Below, piece after piece: positions 8,274 to 16,136 of a DNA stretch of 29,576 bases. The first letter of the stretch is position 1. Each line of letters starts with the position of its first letter. The position numbers were made by a program, and so were the translations under genes. Where the stretch lies: positions 1 to 29,576 of the forward strand of contig CAYOSF010000022.1 in NCBI GenBank assembly GCA_964406605.1, given 5' to 3'. The DNA comes from CAYOSF01 sp964406605 (GTDB lineage Bacteria > Chloroflexota > Dehalococcoidia > DSTF01 > RBG-16-68-14). The notes beneath the pieces were generated by a model. That model saw only the letters and a list, made by a program, of their open reading frames with translations, was not told the DNA's origin and made no database searches.

Positions 8274-9311
8274 TCAGGGGCAGGACTGCGCGACCAGGAC
8301 CGGCTGCTCGAAGACGCAGGCCGTCAGCGTGGTGGGACACGCCGGGCCGAGACAGCCCTGCGGCTCTCCCACGCAGCTCACGAACCAGTTCGGCCCGGCC
8401 CGGCTCGCGCTGCATGTTGCCGGATCCACGGTGTAGATGAGCTCCCCCTGAGTCGCCATCCACCCCACGGCCAGAGAAATGGCCTGTCCGGCAGACATCG
8501 TCGTTCCTGCGTCCGGTGCTTTGGGGGTGGCCGTTGCCGGCGGTGGTGGTGGTGGCGCTGCGGGCTGCTGTTGGGCGGGAGTCCAGGGTGGCTCATCCGG
8601 CGCAATGTACAGATCCGGTCGGGCAGGAAGATGGCTGAGCGGGTCCACCGGCACTCCGGACAGGCGAAGCTCGAAGTGCAGGTGCGGGCCGCTCGCGTAG
8701 CCCGTCGCCCCGATAGATCCGAGGCGTTGGCCTTGATCGACTCGGTCGCCCTCCTTCACGGCGAAGGCGCTCAGGTGCCCGTAGACGCTGCTCCACCCCG
8801 CGTCGTGCTGCACAACGACGTGGTAGCCGAGCCCACAGCACGCGTATCCCCCGGCGAAGGTCACCCGCCCCGCTCGAACAGCCCGCACCGGATTGCCCGT
8901 ACCGACGGCGATATCGATGCCGCTCGGGTGCCACGCCGACATCCTCTGGGAGATCCAGCCATCGGCCGGCCAGACGAACGGCACGGACTTTGGCGTGGCC
9001 GTAGGCGTCGCCTTGGGTGTCGGGCTCTGCGAGGGCGTCCCACTCGGCACGGCGCCGTCCAGCCTGCTTCTGGGCGGGAGACTTCCGAACTCGGCGGCGT
9101 GGAGTCTGAGGACGTCGTCGGCGATCGCTACGTCCCTGGCGGCGGTCGTCGTGTCGGACTTGCTCTCGGCGGGCGATTCGCTGCCCAAGCAGAGTCCAAG
9201 GATAACGGCTGTTGCCATGACTGCCACTGCGAAACCGCAAAGCGCGGCGGGTCTACGCCAACGCCCGCCACGTCCGCGAATCTCGCGAGATCGGCTGAGC
9301 GCGCGTCCCAC
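8274..9311 (-). CDS. Secreted/anchored M23 (LytM-type) metallopeptidase with Cys-rich C-terminal tail
   Basis: This is a 345-aa envelope protein likely to act on cell-wall peptides. The basic N-terminus is followed by one membrane segment (about 22-43), a Ser/Pro/Thr linker (about 88-110) and an M23 domain (about 112-228). Zinc and catalytic residues are H128/D133 (WHPSGIDIA), H179 (VYGHL), and H210/H212 (GPHLHFEL). The first motif is H-x4-D, one residue longer than the usual H-x3-D. After a Pro-rich stretch (244-264) comes a tail of about 75 residues with six Cys (300, 313, 320, 325, 332, 344) that I cannot assign to a family; disulfides are likely outside the cell. The start is a GTG at 9309-9311 without a strong Shine-Dalgarno, so the N-terminus is uncertain. 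Confidence 0.85.
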   Translation of the reverse strand: MGRALSRSREIRGRGGRWRRPAALCGFAVAVMATAVILGLCLGSESPAESKSDTTTAARDVAIADDVLRLHAAEFGSLPPRSRLDGAVPSGTPSQSPTPKATPTATPKSVPFVWPADGWISQRMSAWHPSGIDIAVGTGNPVRAVRAGRVTFAGGYACCGLGYHVVVQHDAGWSSVYGHLSAFAVKEGDRVDQGQRLGSIGATGYASGPHLHFELRLSGVPVDPLSHLPARPDLYIAPDEPPWTPAQQQPAAPPPPPPATATPKAPDAGTTMSAGQAISLAVGWMATQGELIYTVDPATCSASRAGPNWFVSCVGEPQGCLGPACPTTLTACVFEQPVLVAQSCP

Positions 9312-9507
9312 ATAGTAGGTATCGGCATGCCGGCCCGGTCTTCGTAGCGGCGGATCGGCGCGCGTAGGACGCTTGCGCGCTCAGCGAGCTCCCGCCCGGG
9401 AACAGACCCGCACCATCGATGATGAAAGGGAACTCCCATCTCCGGTCTTGGGCCATGGAGGATCCGGAGCGGGCTCTACCGGTGGACGGGAACCCTCTCG
9501 CCCCACC

Positions 9508-10185
9508 TCACCAGCCGGGCGGGGCGCCCGGACTCCAGGCGATGCCCAAGAGAGAGTCGCCCCGCTTCCGGTCGACGTGCCGGAACACCTCCCACTCCCA
9601 GGGCTCCACCTCCAGGTCCACCACCGGAAAGCCGATGGGCGTCCCCGATCCCACGCAGACGAAGTGGTCCAGATCGAAGGTCTCCACGCCGTACGCGTCC
9701 GCGATGACCTGCCCAACCTCTCTCTGCCAGGCCGTCGGACTTCGTCCCGGGGCAGGCACGGCGGTCGGGTTGCCGGACATGACCCTGAACGCCGCCGGAT
9801 GGGCCATCCGGCCGCACATCAGGATGCGCTCGCTCCACGGCGGATCGCTGGCCCGGATGGCGCACGCCTCCAGCTTCCCGAACAGCCCCTGCCGCCGGAA
9901 CTCTGGTGCGACGCAGGAGAGGCCGGCCAGGATGACGGTCTGCTGCGCCAGGCGCGGGAGGTCCATCACCCTGGCCTCCCCGAGGCCGAAGCCGGCGGGT
10001 GTGTCGCCGCACAGGGCAAGCGCCACGAAGCGCAGCCGGGCGAGTGACTTCTCCAGATACGTGTGGTTGGCCTGCCGGTAGCAGGTGTCGAACAGACCGA
10101 ACACCTGGGCTCGCTGCGCCTCAGTGAGGCTGTCGGAGCGCACCGTCTCGAACTCGAACTCGGGAACGTCACGCCCGCTGGACAC
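9508..10185 (-). CDS. GNAT-like acetyltransferase family protein
   Basis: This is a 225-aa soluble protein. The middle part, AGLSCVAPEFRRQGLFGKLEA, has the beta-strand plus R-R-Q-G-x-x-G/A-K-L pattern of the acetyl-CoA pyrophosphate loop in GNAT N-acetyltransferases. The rest shows no family I recognise, and the substrate is unknown. The start is a GTG at 10183-10185. The gene stands alone on the minus strand, divergent from the DUF362 gene; the 196 nt between it and the M23 gene hold nothing I can identify. Confidence 0.6.
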   Translation of the reverse strand: MSSGRDVPEFEFETVRSDSLTEAQRAQVFGLFDTCYRQANHTYLEKSLARLRFVALALCGDTPAGFGLGEARVMDLPRLAQQTVILAGLSCVAPEFRRQGLFGKLEACAIRASDPPWSERILMCGRMAHPAAFRVMSGNPTAVPAPGRSPTAWQREVGQVIADAYGVETFDLDHFVCVGSGTPIGFPVVDLEVEPWEWEVFRHVDRKRGDSLLGIAWSPGAPPGW

Positions 10186-10426
10186 GCTCGTCGCTCCTAT
10201 CGTCGTGCAAGGGAATCATCCCGGCTACCACCGCTTCGTCTTTCGCACCCGATGTCCGGTCAAGTCATCGGACACTGCCGCAGTGTACCAACCCCGCGGC
10301 GATGGCGGGCCACCGCCGGGCTGCGACCGGCGTCCCAGCGCGGATGACACGGCCCGTTCCGTGCCGTGGCTCCGGGCCGCAGATGTTGACGCGCCCGGAA
10401 GACGCCCGCTACCGTTGTTCCACCTG

Positions 10427-10440
10427 GCACCGGCCGGTGC
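10427..10440. promoter_or_regulatory. 14-bp perfect palindrome in the ribosome-binding position of the DUF362 gene
   Basis: GCACCGGCCGGTGC is a perfect palindrome ending 4 nt before the DUF362 ATG (10445), where a Shine-Dalgarno would normally sit; no AGGAGG-like sequence is present. It could be an operator or an RNA hairpin that limits translation, or chance in GC-rich DNA. The rest of the 259-nt divergent spacer (10186-10444) shows no promoter I would defend. Confidence 0.3.
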
Positions 10441-10444
10441 AACG

Positions 10445-11650
10445 ATGCGCACGTTTACGCGAAGGGAGTTCTTGAGGCTGGGGGCGGGCGCCGCCGTCGC
10501 CGCCGGGGCATCGCACGTCCTGGCAGGCTGCGATGGGGACGAGGTCACCACGCCGGTGGAGAGCCCCACGCCGGGGCAGACAGTGACGCTGGGGCCGTCC
10601 GTCAGCGTGGCGGCGGTACGGGGCGAAGACCTGGGCTCGATGACCCGCGAGGCGCTGGAGGCGCTGGGCGGGGTGGCGGAGTTCGTGCATCCCAGCGAGA
10701 CGGTCTTCATCAAGCCGAACATGGTCACGCTGCCGTTTGCCTCGGCGTTGGGGGACCGGTTCGTCGTGGGAGAATGCACCAAGCCTGAGATCGTCCTCGC
10801 CGTCGCGGAGGAATGCTTGAGGGCCGGTGCGGCCGAAATCATCATCGGCGACGGCGCCCAGATGCCGAGCTTCTCCTGGGAGCACGCGACCACCTTGGAC
10901 GGATCCACCAACCTCGTCCGAGAAGGCGAGCGCCTCAGCTCCGCATACGAAGGGAAAGTGACACTGGCCTGTCTCGACCAGGATTCTCCGGAGTGGGTGG
11001 ACGTGCCGACCAGCGCCAGCGTCGGGCGGGTGGCAATCTCCAGCCTGGTCGCCAACGCCGACCGCGTGATCTCCATCCCCGTCATGAAGACGCATACCTG
11101 GGCCCAACTCTCGCTCTCGCTCAAGAACTTCGTCGGTGTCACGCCCCTCCAGCGCTACGGCTGGAACGGCGCCGATACCATGTATTCGCGCGTCCTCCTC
11201 GACCACAGCAGTCCGGAGGCGATCGCTCAGCTCTACCTCGATATCGTCCATACCGTGCGGCCGGACCTCGCCATCATCGACGCCTCTATCGGAGTCGAGA
11301 GCGACGGTCCGACCGTCACCGATGGCGGCCTCACCGTGGACATGAAGGACCGGCTCGGCTCCTGGCTCCTCCTGGCCGGCACAGACCTGGTAGCGGCCGA
11401 CGCGACGGCCGCGCGCGTCATGAGCCACGAGCCCTCCGACGTGAAGCAGATCGTCATGGGCTACGAGATGGGACTGGGCGAGATGCGGGAGGAATCGATT
11501 GAGATCGTGGGCGAGAAGCTCGATGATCTGCGCGTCGACTGGCTGCCCGCGAAGCTCGTCAATGCCGGATCGCTACGCGGGCCGCACTATGGCCCTACCG
11601 GGACTTGGGCTCACGCGGCGGCCTCTACACGTCCACCCACCCTCGGTTGA
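10445..11650 (+). CDS. Tat-exported DUF362 domain lipoprotein
   Basis: This is a 401-aa exported protein. The N-terminus has a twin-arginine signal (TRREFLRLG, R6-R7) and a lipobox LAGC (C29), so it is probably folded before export and then lipid-anchored. The mature part matches DUF362: VFIKPNMV near the start, AAEIIIGDGAQ, a central VISIPVMKTHTWAQLSLSLKNFVGV, and LAIIDASIGVESDGPT. The family's chemistry is undefined; it often occurs near iron-sulfur or redox proteins. This copy lacks the ferredoxin-like Cys clusters of some members. The start is set by the Tat signal, as no Shine-Dalgarno is visible. Its 3' end overlaps the 3' end of the aldehyde dehydrogenase gene by 26 nt, tail to tail. 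Confidence 0.85.
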   Translation: MRTFTRREFLRLGAGAAVAAGASHVLAGCDGDEVTTPVESPTPGQTVTLGPSVSVAAVRGEDLGSMTREALEALGGVAEFVHPSETVFIKPNMVTLPFASALGDRFVVGECTKPEIVLAVAEECLRAGAAEIIIGDGAQMPSFSWEHATTLDGSTNLVREGERLSSAYEGKVTLACLDQDSPEWVDVPTSASVGRVAISSLVANADRVISIPVMKTHTWAQLSLSLKNFVGVTPLQRYGWNGADTMYSRVLLDHSSPEAIAQLYLDIVHTVRPDLAIIDASIGVESDGPTVTDGGLTVDMKDRLGSWLLLAGTDLVAADATAARVMSHEPSDVKQIVMGYEMGLGEMREESIEIVGEKLDDLRVDWLPAKLVNAGSLRGPHYGPTGTWAHAAASTRPPTLG

Positions 11651-13061
11651 CGACCAGGAGCCGCAGCTCGGTCATCTCCTCGATTGCATAGCGCAGGCCC
11701 TCACGCCCCAGGCCGGACCTCTTCACCCCGCCGTAGGGCATGTGATCGATGCGCCAGGTCGGCACGTCGTTGACGACGACACCGCCCACGCTGATCCCTT
11801 CGAACGCCTCCAGGGCATGCTCCAGGTCCCGAGTGAAGATGCCGGCCTGCAGGCCGTACTCCGAGCTGTTCACCTCGCGCACAGCCTGCTGGATGTCGCG
11901 GAACGGGTAGGCCAGGACGATCGGCGCGAAGGCCTCCTCCACGCAGACCTTTGCCGTAGTGGCGACTTCTGCCAGCACCGTCGGCTGGAAGAGAGCGCCG
12001 TCGTTCTTGCCGCCGGTGAGAACGTGTGCGCCCCGCGCGACCGCCTCGTCGATCCACTCCCGCACGCGTTCGACCGACTGGTTGTCGATGAGCGGACCCA
12101 CATCCGTGTCCGGCTCCGCCGGATCGCCCACCTTCAGGCCTCGCACGCCTTCCACCAAGCGTTCGACGAAGCCGTCGTAGATGGCTTCGTGAATGTAGAT
12201 GCGCTGGACCGAGATGCAGCTCTGCCCGGCATAGGAGAAGCCGCCTGCCAGCAGGCGCTGCAACGCGTAATCGACCGGCGCCCCCTCGTCCACGATGACG
12301 CCCGCGTTGCCGCCCAGCTCGAGCACGACGGGCTTCCTGCCGGCGATCTCCTTGAGCCTCCATCCGATGTCCGACGAGCCGGTGAACGTCAACAGCTTGA
12401 ACCGATCATCGGTAACCAGGGTCTCGGCCGCGCCGCCGGGAATGGGAAGCACGCTCACTGCGCCTTTTGGCAGCCCCGCCTGGTCGATGATCTCCGCCAC
12501 CACGAGCATGACCAGCGGCGTCTTCGACGCCGGCTTGAGCACGACGGGGTCCCCCGCCGCGATGGCCGGCGTCACCTTGTGAAGCGCGAGGTTGAGCGGG
12601 AAGTTGAACGGCGATATGGCCAGCACGGGCCCGATGGGGAAGCGTCGGGTGATGCCGAATCGGCGGTCCGCCGCAGGCGCCCAGTCAAGCGAGAGCGTCT
12701 CGCCGCCGATTCGCTTCGCCTCCTCCGCCGCCGTCCCGATGGTGAGCAGCCCGCGCTCGAACTCCGCCGTCGCATCCTTCAGCGGCTTCCCCGCCTCCTT
12801 GACGATCAGGCCGATGATCTCCTCTCGACGCTCCTCCATGCCGCGCCGGATCCGCAGCAGGATGTCCTGGCGCTCGTGCGACGGCAGGCGGCGGGTCCTC
12901 TCAAACGCGCGCTCCGCTGCCGCAACCGCCTCCTCCATGTCGGATTCGGTGGCGTAGCTGGTCACGCCGACGAGGGAACCGTCGTAGGGGTTCACGACCT
13001 CCAGCGGGCGGTCGGAGCGCTTCCACTGTCCCGCGACGTAGTATGGGCGTGATTCGGCCAT
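11625..13061 (-). CDS. NAD(P)-dependent aldehyde dehydrogenase
   Basis: This is a 478-aa enzyme of the ALDH superfamily that oxidises an aldehyde to the acid. Catalytic and cofactor residues are present: N153 (SPFNFPLN), K177 region (VLKPASKTP), FTGSSDIG (226-233), E248 in VLELGGNAG and nucleophile C282 in GQSCISVQR. EEAFAPIV follows later. The overall pattern (RFPIGPVLAISPFNFPLNLALHKV) is that of the broad lactaldehyde/glyceraldehyde/sulfolactaldehyde-type group, so the substrate stays open. The ATG has GAGGAGG 8 nt upstream. A possible -10 (TATACA, minus, 13122-13127) lies about 60 nt upstream but without a good -35. The Gfo/Idh/MocA gene lies 111 nt upstream on the same strand. Confidence 0.93.
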   Translation of the reverse strand: MAESRPYYVAGQWKRSDRPLEVVNPYDGSLVGVTSYATESDMEEAVAAAERAFERTRRLPSHERQDILLRIRRGMEERREEIIGLIVKEAGKPLKDATAEFERGLLTIGTAAEEAKRIGGETLSLDWAPAADRRFGITRRFPIGPVLAISPFNFPLNLALHKVTPAIAAGDPVVLKPASKTPLVMLVVAEIIDQAGLPKGAVSVLPIPGGAAETLVTDDRFKLLTFTGSSDIGWRLKEIAGRKPVVLELGGNAGVIVDEGAPVDYALQRLLAGGFSYAGQSCISVQRIYIHEAIYDGFVERLVEGVRGLKVGDPAEPDTDVGPLIDNQSVERVREWIDEAVARGAHVLTGGKNDGALFQPTVLAEVATTAKVCVEEAFAPIVLAYPFRDIQQAVREVNSSEYGLQAGIFTRDLEHALEAFEGISVGGVVVNDVPTWRIDHMPYGGVKRSGLGREGLRYAIEEMTELRLLVVNRGWVDV

Positions 13062-13157
13062 GTGCGATCCCTCCTCTCGACGCGGGCGACGGCCGCCCGC
13101 CTCCCTTCTTGGACTAGCCTCTGTATAGCATGGAGAGCGCCCGGCTACGATCCCGCG

Positions 13158-13172
13158 CGCGGGCTGCCCGCG
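13158..13172 (-). terminator. GC hairpin directly after the Gfo/Idh/MocA stop codon
   Basis: CGCGGGC and GCCCGCG pair with a 1-nt centre immediately downstream of the stop codon at 13173-13175 (minus strand). There is no U-tract, so it is at most a weak or factor-assisted terminator; it may also protect the 3' end. Confidence 0.25.
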
Positions 13173-14291
13173 TCAGCGGCGAGGATCGATCTCCGCCACC
13201 TCCACCACCCTACCCTCCTGGACCGAGCGCTCCGCGGCGAAGGCGATCAAGGAAGCCTCGCGGGCCACCTGGCCGGATGCGAACGGCGGCTCCCTCGTCC
13301 GCACGCAACGCAGGAACTCCTGCACCTGAACCATAGCCCCCGGGTGAGCATGCCTCAGGACCGACACCTCCTGCACTGTGATCTCCTCTCGCTCATTGGA
13401 ATCCTGGCCCCCGCTTACGGAAAGGAGACCCCTGGAGAGGTCGGAGCGGACCATGCGGCCGTTGCGGCCGATGAGACCCACCTCGTAGCGCTCGTGGCTC
13501 CAGTCGGACGGCGAAAGGAAGAGACAGAGGTTGAGCTGGCCGATCGCGCCGTTCTCGAACTCGATGACCACTGCGGCGTGGTCTACGCTGTCGCCGTACT
13601 CGAGGTATCGCGGGCTGCCGTCACGCTCCCGGCGCTCCAAGTAGCCGCCGCCCGGCCGCAGCACCGCCCGGGAGCCGAACGCACAGACGCGGCTCGCCCG
13701 CGAGCCCAGGAACCAGTTGAAGAGGTCGAAGTGGTGGCAGTCCTTCTCATTGAGGGCCCCGCCGGTCCGAGCCTGTGAGTGGTACCAGGCGGTGTCGGGG
13801 AACGGGCGGCGAAACTCCTGGCACCAGACCATCTGCGGCTGCCCGATCTCGCCCGAGGCGGCGATAGCCGCCATCCGCCGGTAGTGACGGCTGTAGCGGT
13901 ACACCAGACCGAGCTGCAGGAGCCCGCCCGTCTCTTCGGCCGCCGCCAGGATCGCGTCGATGTCCTCCACGGTATGCGCGATCAGCTTCTCCAGCAGTAC
14001 GTCCTTGCCCGCCCGGAAGGCCGCGACCGCCACCTCGCGATGCAGGTCGTCGGGAACGGCGATGACCACCGCCTGGACATCGGCATCGCGCAGAAGCTCG
14101 GCGTAGTCAGCGAAGATGCGAGGCTGCGCGTCGCCCTGCCCGGCCGAAAAGTCGGCCAGGCGCAGCGCCTCCGCGTCCGAGTCGCACAAGGCGGCTACTT
14201 CGGCGTCCGGGCAGGCCAGCAGGGCGCGCAGGTGAACGTTGCCCTGCGCTCCCAACCCGATGATGCCGATGCCTATGCGCTCGTCAGGCAA
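13173..14291 (-). CDS. Gfo/Idh/MocA family NAD(P)-dependent oxidoreductase
   Basis: This is a 372-aa dehydrogenase of the sugar/inositol type. The N-terminal Rossmann fold has GLGAQG (12-17) and VVIAVPDDLH (75-84). The conserved EKP motif is EKL here (E101-K102-L103), keeping the functional Lys. The C-terminal domain has GGALNEKDCHHFDLFNWFLG (178-197), with H186 and D189 at the expected catalytic positions. The substrate is probably a cyclic polyol or sugar derivative but cannot be named. The start is a TTG at 14289-14291 with GAGG about 8 nt upstream. It sits between the aldehyde dehydrogenase and the acyl-CoA synthetase-like gene, all on the minus strand with gaps of 111 and 162 nt, so co-transcription is possible but not shown. 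Confidence 0.9.
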   Translation of the reverse strand: MPDERIGIGIIGLGAQGNVHLRALLACPDAEVAALCDSDAEALRLADFSAGQGDAQPRIFADYAELLRDADVQAVVIAVPDDLHREVAVAAFRAGKDVLLEKLIAHTVEDIDAILAAAEETGGLLQLGLVYRYSRHYRRMAAIAASGEIGQPQMVWCQEFRRPFPDTAWYHSQARTGGALNEKDCHHFDLFNWFLGSRASRVCAFGSRAVLRPGGGYLERRERDGSPRYLEYGDSVDHAAVVIEFENGAIGQLNLCLFLSPSDWSHERYEVGLIGRNGRMVRSDLSRGLLSVSGGQDSNEREEITVQEVSVLRHAHPGAMVQVQEFLRCVRTREPPFASGQVAREASLIAFAAERSVQEGRVVEVAEIDPRR

Positions 14292-14453
14292 GAGATGTCC
14301 TCGAGCGAAACCTGCTGATCCCTCCGGATGACGCCCGGATGTGGGCTCCCACTCGGACGGACTACAGGCTACGAGTGCCCCCGCACTGCGTCAAGCGCTT
14401 GTCACGGTCCGCCACCGTTGGTGTGGCTCGGCCAGAACTGCAGCTCTCCCCGG

Positions 14454-15914
14454 CTATCCGCCGTTCTGCCGCTGCGCCATGTAGTTCACGTAGCGGCCCA
14501 TGGCGTTGGCGGCGCTGGATATGTCGGGGAAGAGCGCCACGCCCGCATTGGACAGCTCTTCCCGTGCCTGCTGGGCCGCCTTCCTGCGCCACTGCTCGCG
14601 CGCTTCCGGCTCTCCCATGATCAAGATGGCGGGTTTTCCGCTCTTGATCCCCAGCCGCTTCGCTTGGTTCATGGTCTGGCGGAACATCTTCCCGCCGTCG
14701 TTCCGGCCGAGGGCATGCTCGATCCCTCGCATGTTGGCGATGATGGCGTCGAAGTTGGGGCTGGCGGCCATCATCTCCATGATGGCGAACGCCTGCGCTC
14801 GGCCTCCGCCGAGTATCGAGCCGTCGACCGGGTTGCCGACCCAGTCCCAGGCATGGGGCAGCGGCTTCCGCAGCTTCTTTCGCATCGCCGGGGTCAAGGT
14901 GGGAAGCTCCAGGCCGGCTTCCTGGCAGAGGTCCGCGGACTCCACCATCTCACCGCCCGCACCGCCCATGACAGCGACCCGGTTCCCTTTGACCGGGGTC
15001 GCGCTTCTGAACAGCACCGCCATGTCGATCAGCTCGTTGATGGTGGTCACCTCCAGGGCGCCCGCCTGGCGGACCGCCGCGTGCCATATGGTCATCTCAC
15101 TGGCCAGCGCCGCGGTGTGAGAGGAAGCGGCGTTCTGCCCTCCGGGCGTGCGACCGCCCTTGAGGATGACCACGGGCTTCTTGGCCGCCGCCCGGCGCAG
15201 CGCCTCGAAGAAGCGCTTGCCGTCGCGCAGCCCTTCGACGTACACGCAGATCGCTTCCGTGTCGGGGTCCACCGCGAAGTGGTCCAGGAAGTCTGCGTCC
15301 GTGAGATCGAGTGCGTTTCCGTAGCTGATCACCTTGCTGAACCCGAGCCCCCGGGTCAGCCCGCGCCCGATGATGCGGAAGCAATGGCTCCCGCTCTGGG
15401 ACAGCACGCCGATGTTGCCCGGCCTGGCTGCGAAACCCGGTTCGAAGGTGAGCTTGCCCTTTGGATAGTAGACACCCATGCAGTTGGGCCCGATGACCCG
15501 GATGCCCGCCTCCTTGATCCGCCTCTGCACCTCCCGTTCCAGTTCGGCCGCGTCCTTGCGCCCCGTCTCGCTGAAGCGAGCGGTGTACAGATGAATGAGC
15601 TTCGTCCCCTTCGCCTTCGCTCCTTCCACCAGGTCCAGGACGGCGCCGGCGGGGACGGCGGAGATGACGAAATCCACCTGGCCGGGTATGTCCTCCAGCC
15701 GCGGGTAGGCCTTCAGTTTGAATAGCTTGTCAAGCTTGGGGTTCACCGGGTAGATCGGCCCGGGGAACCCGATCTCGACCAGGCCCTGAACGAACTCGTA
15801 TCCCTGACTGTGTTGGTTCGACGAAGCGCCCACAACGGCAACGCTGCGCGGCCGGAACAAGGCCTCCAGTTCGTCGCCGGCGGTCCGCTTTGCTGTAGTT
15901 GGTTTCCTGCTCAT
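14454..15914 (-). CDS. NDP-forming acyl-CoA synthetase, alpha-subunit type (CoA-binding plus succinyl-CoA ligase-like domains)
   Basis: This is a 486-aa protein. The N-terminal CoA-binding Rossmann domain (about 17-140) has SVAVVGASSNQ (24-34) and VIGPNCMGVY (140-149). The ligase domains follow, with GVLSQSGSHC (169-178), the YVEG glutamate (E228), and the phospho-histidine H266 in NAASSHTAAL. This matches the alpha part of ADP-forming acetyl/acyl-CoA synthetases, which make ATP from acyl-CoA or the reverse. The ATP-grasp beta domain is absent, and no beta-subunit gene is beside it in this window, so it must partner with a distant subunit or have another role. The ATG follows an AGGTGAATAAGGA purine-rich stretch. 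Confidence 0.85.
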   Translation of the reverse strand: MSRKPTTAKRTAGDELEALFRPRSVAVVGASSNQHSQGYEFVQGLVEIGFPGPIYPVNPKLDKLFKLKAYPRLEDIPGQVDFVISAVPAGAVLDLVEGAKAKGTKLIHLYTARFSETGRKDAAELEREVQRRIKEAGIRVIGPNCMGVYYPKGKLTFEPGFAARPGNIGVLSQSGSHCFRIIGRGLTRGLGFSKVISYGNALDLTDADFLDHFAVDPDTEAICVYVEGLRDGKRFFEALRRAAAKKPVVILKGGRTPGGQNAASSHTAALASEMTIWHAAVRQAGALEVTTINELIDMAVLFRSATPVKGNRVAVMGGAGGEMVESADLCQEAGLELPTLTPAMRKKLRKPLPHAWDWVGNPVDGSILGGGRAQAFAIMEMMAASPNFDAIIANMRGIEHALGRNDGGKMFRQTMNQAKRLGIKSGKPAILIMGEPEAREQWRRKAAQQAREELSNAGVALFPDISSAANAMGRYVNYMAQRQNGG

Positions 15915-16015
15915 TCCTTATTCACCTGGCGGTATGCAGTCTCCTATAGGGCCATCAAGACCCAAGGCCCCGTTGTCGGTGCGTGAGCTCCGAGGGGGTA
16001 TTCGAGCCGGTCCGG

Positions 16016-16034
16016 GGGCGCTGAAGGAGCGCCC
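16016..16034. terminator. Perfect 7-bp hairpin in the gap between the DUF438 gene and the acyl-CoA synthetase gene
   Basis: GGGCGCT and AGCGCCC flank a GAAGG loop, about 100 nt downstream of the DUF438 gene stop (minus strand). No T-tract follows on either strand, so terminator function is weakly supported. The rest of 15915-16136 shows nothing else clear. Confidence 0.25.
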
Positions 16035-16136
16035 GCACAGAATTATATCCGCTGCGGTGTTTGCGGTACAGCGCGAGGCGGCGAGGCCTGGCCGCGGATA
16101 CCGACGGCCTGCCCCGCGCTTGATCGCGGAAGGCAG

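Noticed and set aside
10085..10444. N-terminal extension of the DUF362 frame
   Set aside because: The twin-arginine signal and lipobox place the start at 10445; the upstream part overlaps the GNAT gene start and has no homology-like features.
11499..13052. 517-aa plus-strand open frame opposite the aldehyde dehydrogenase
   Set aside because: Antisense shadow in GC-rich DNA. The minus strand encodes an intact ALDH with all catalytic residues.
14292..14453. Search for a tRNA or other RNA gene (hairpin GTGGG-CT-CCCAC near 14340)
   Set aside because: No cloverleaf or T-loop GTTCGA pattern; only a short hairpin.
14328..15725. 465-aa plus-strand open frame opposite the acyl-CoA synthetase gene
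   Set aside because: Antisense shadow with no domain; the minus frame has a good start and conserved motifs.
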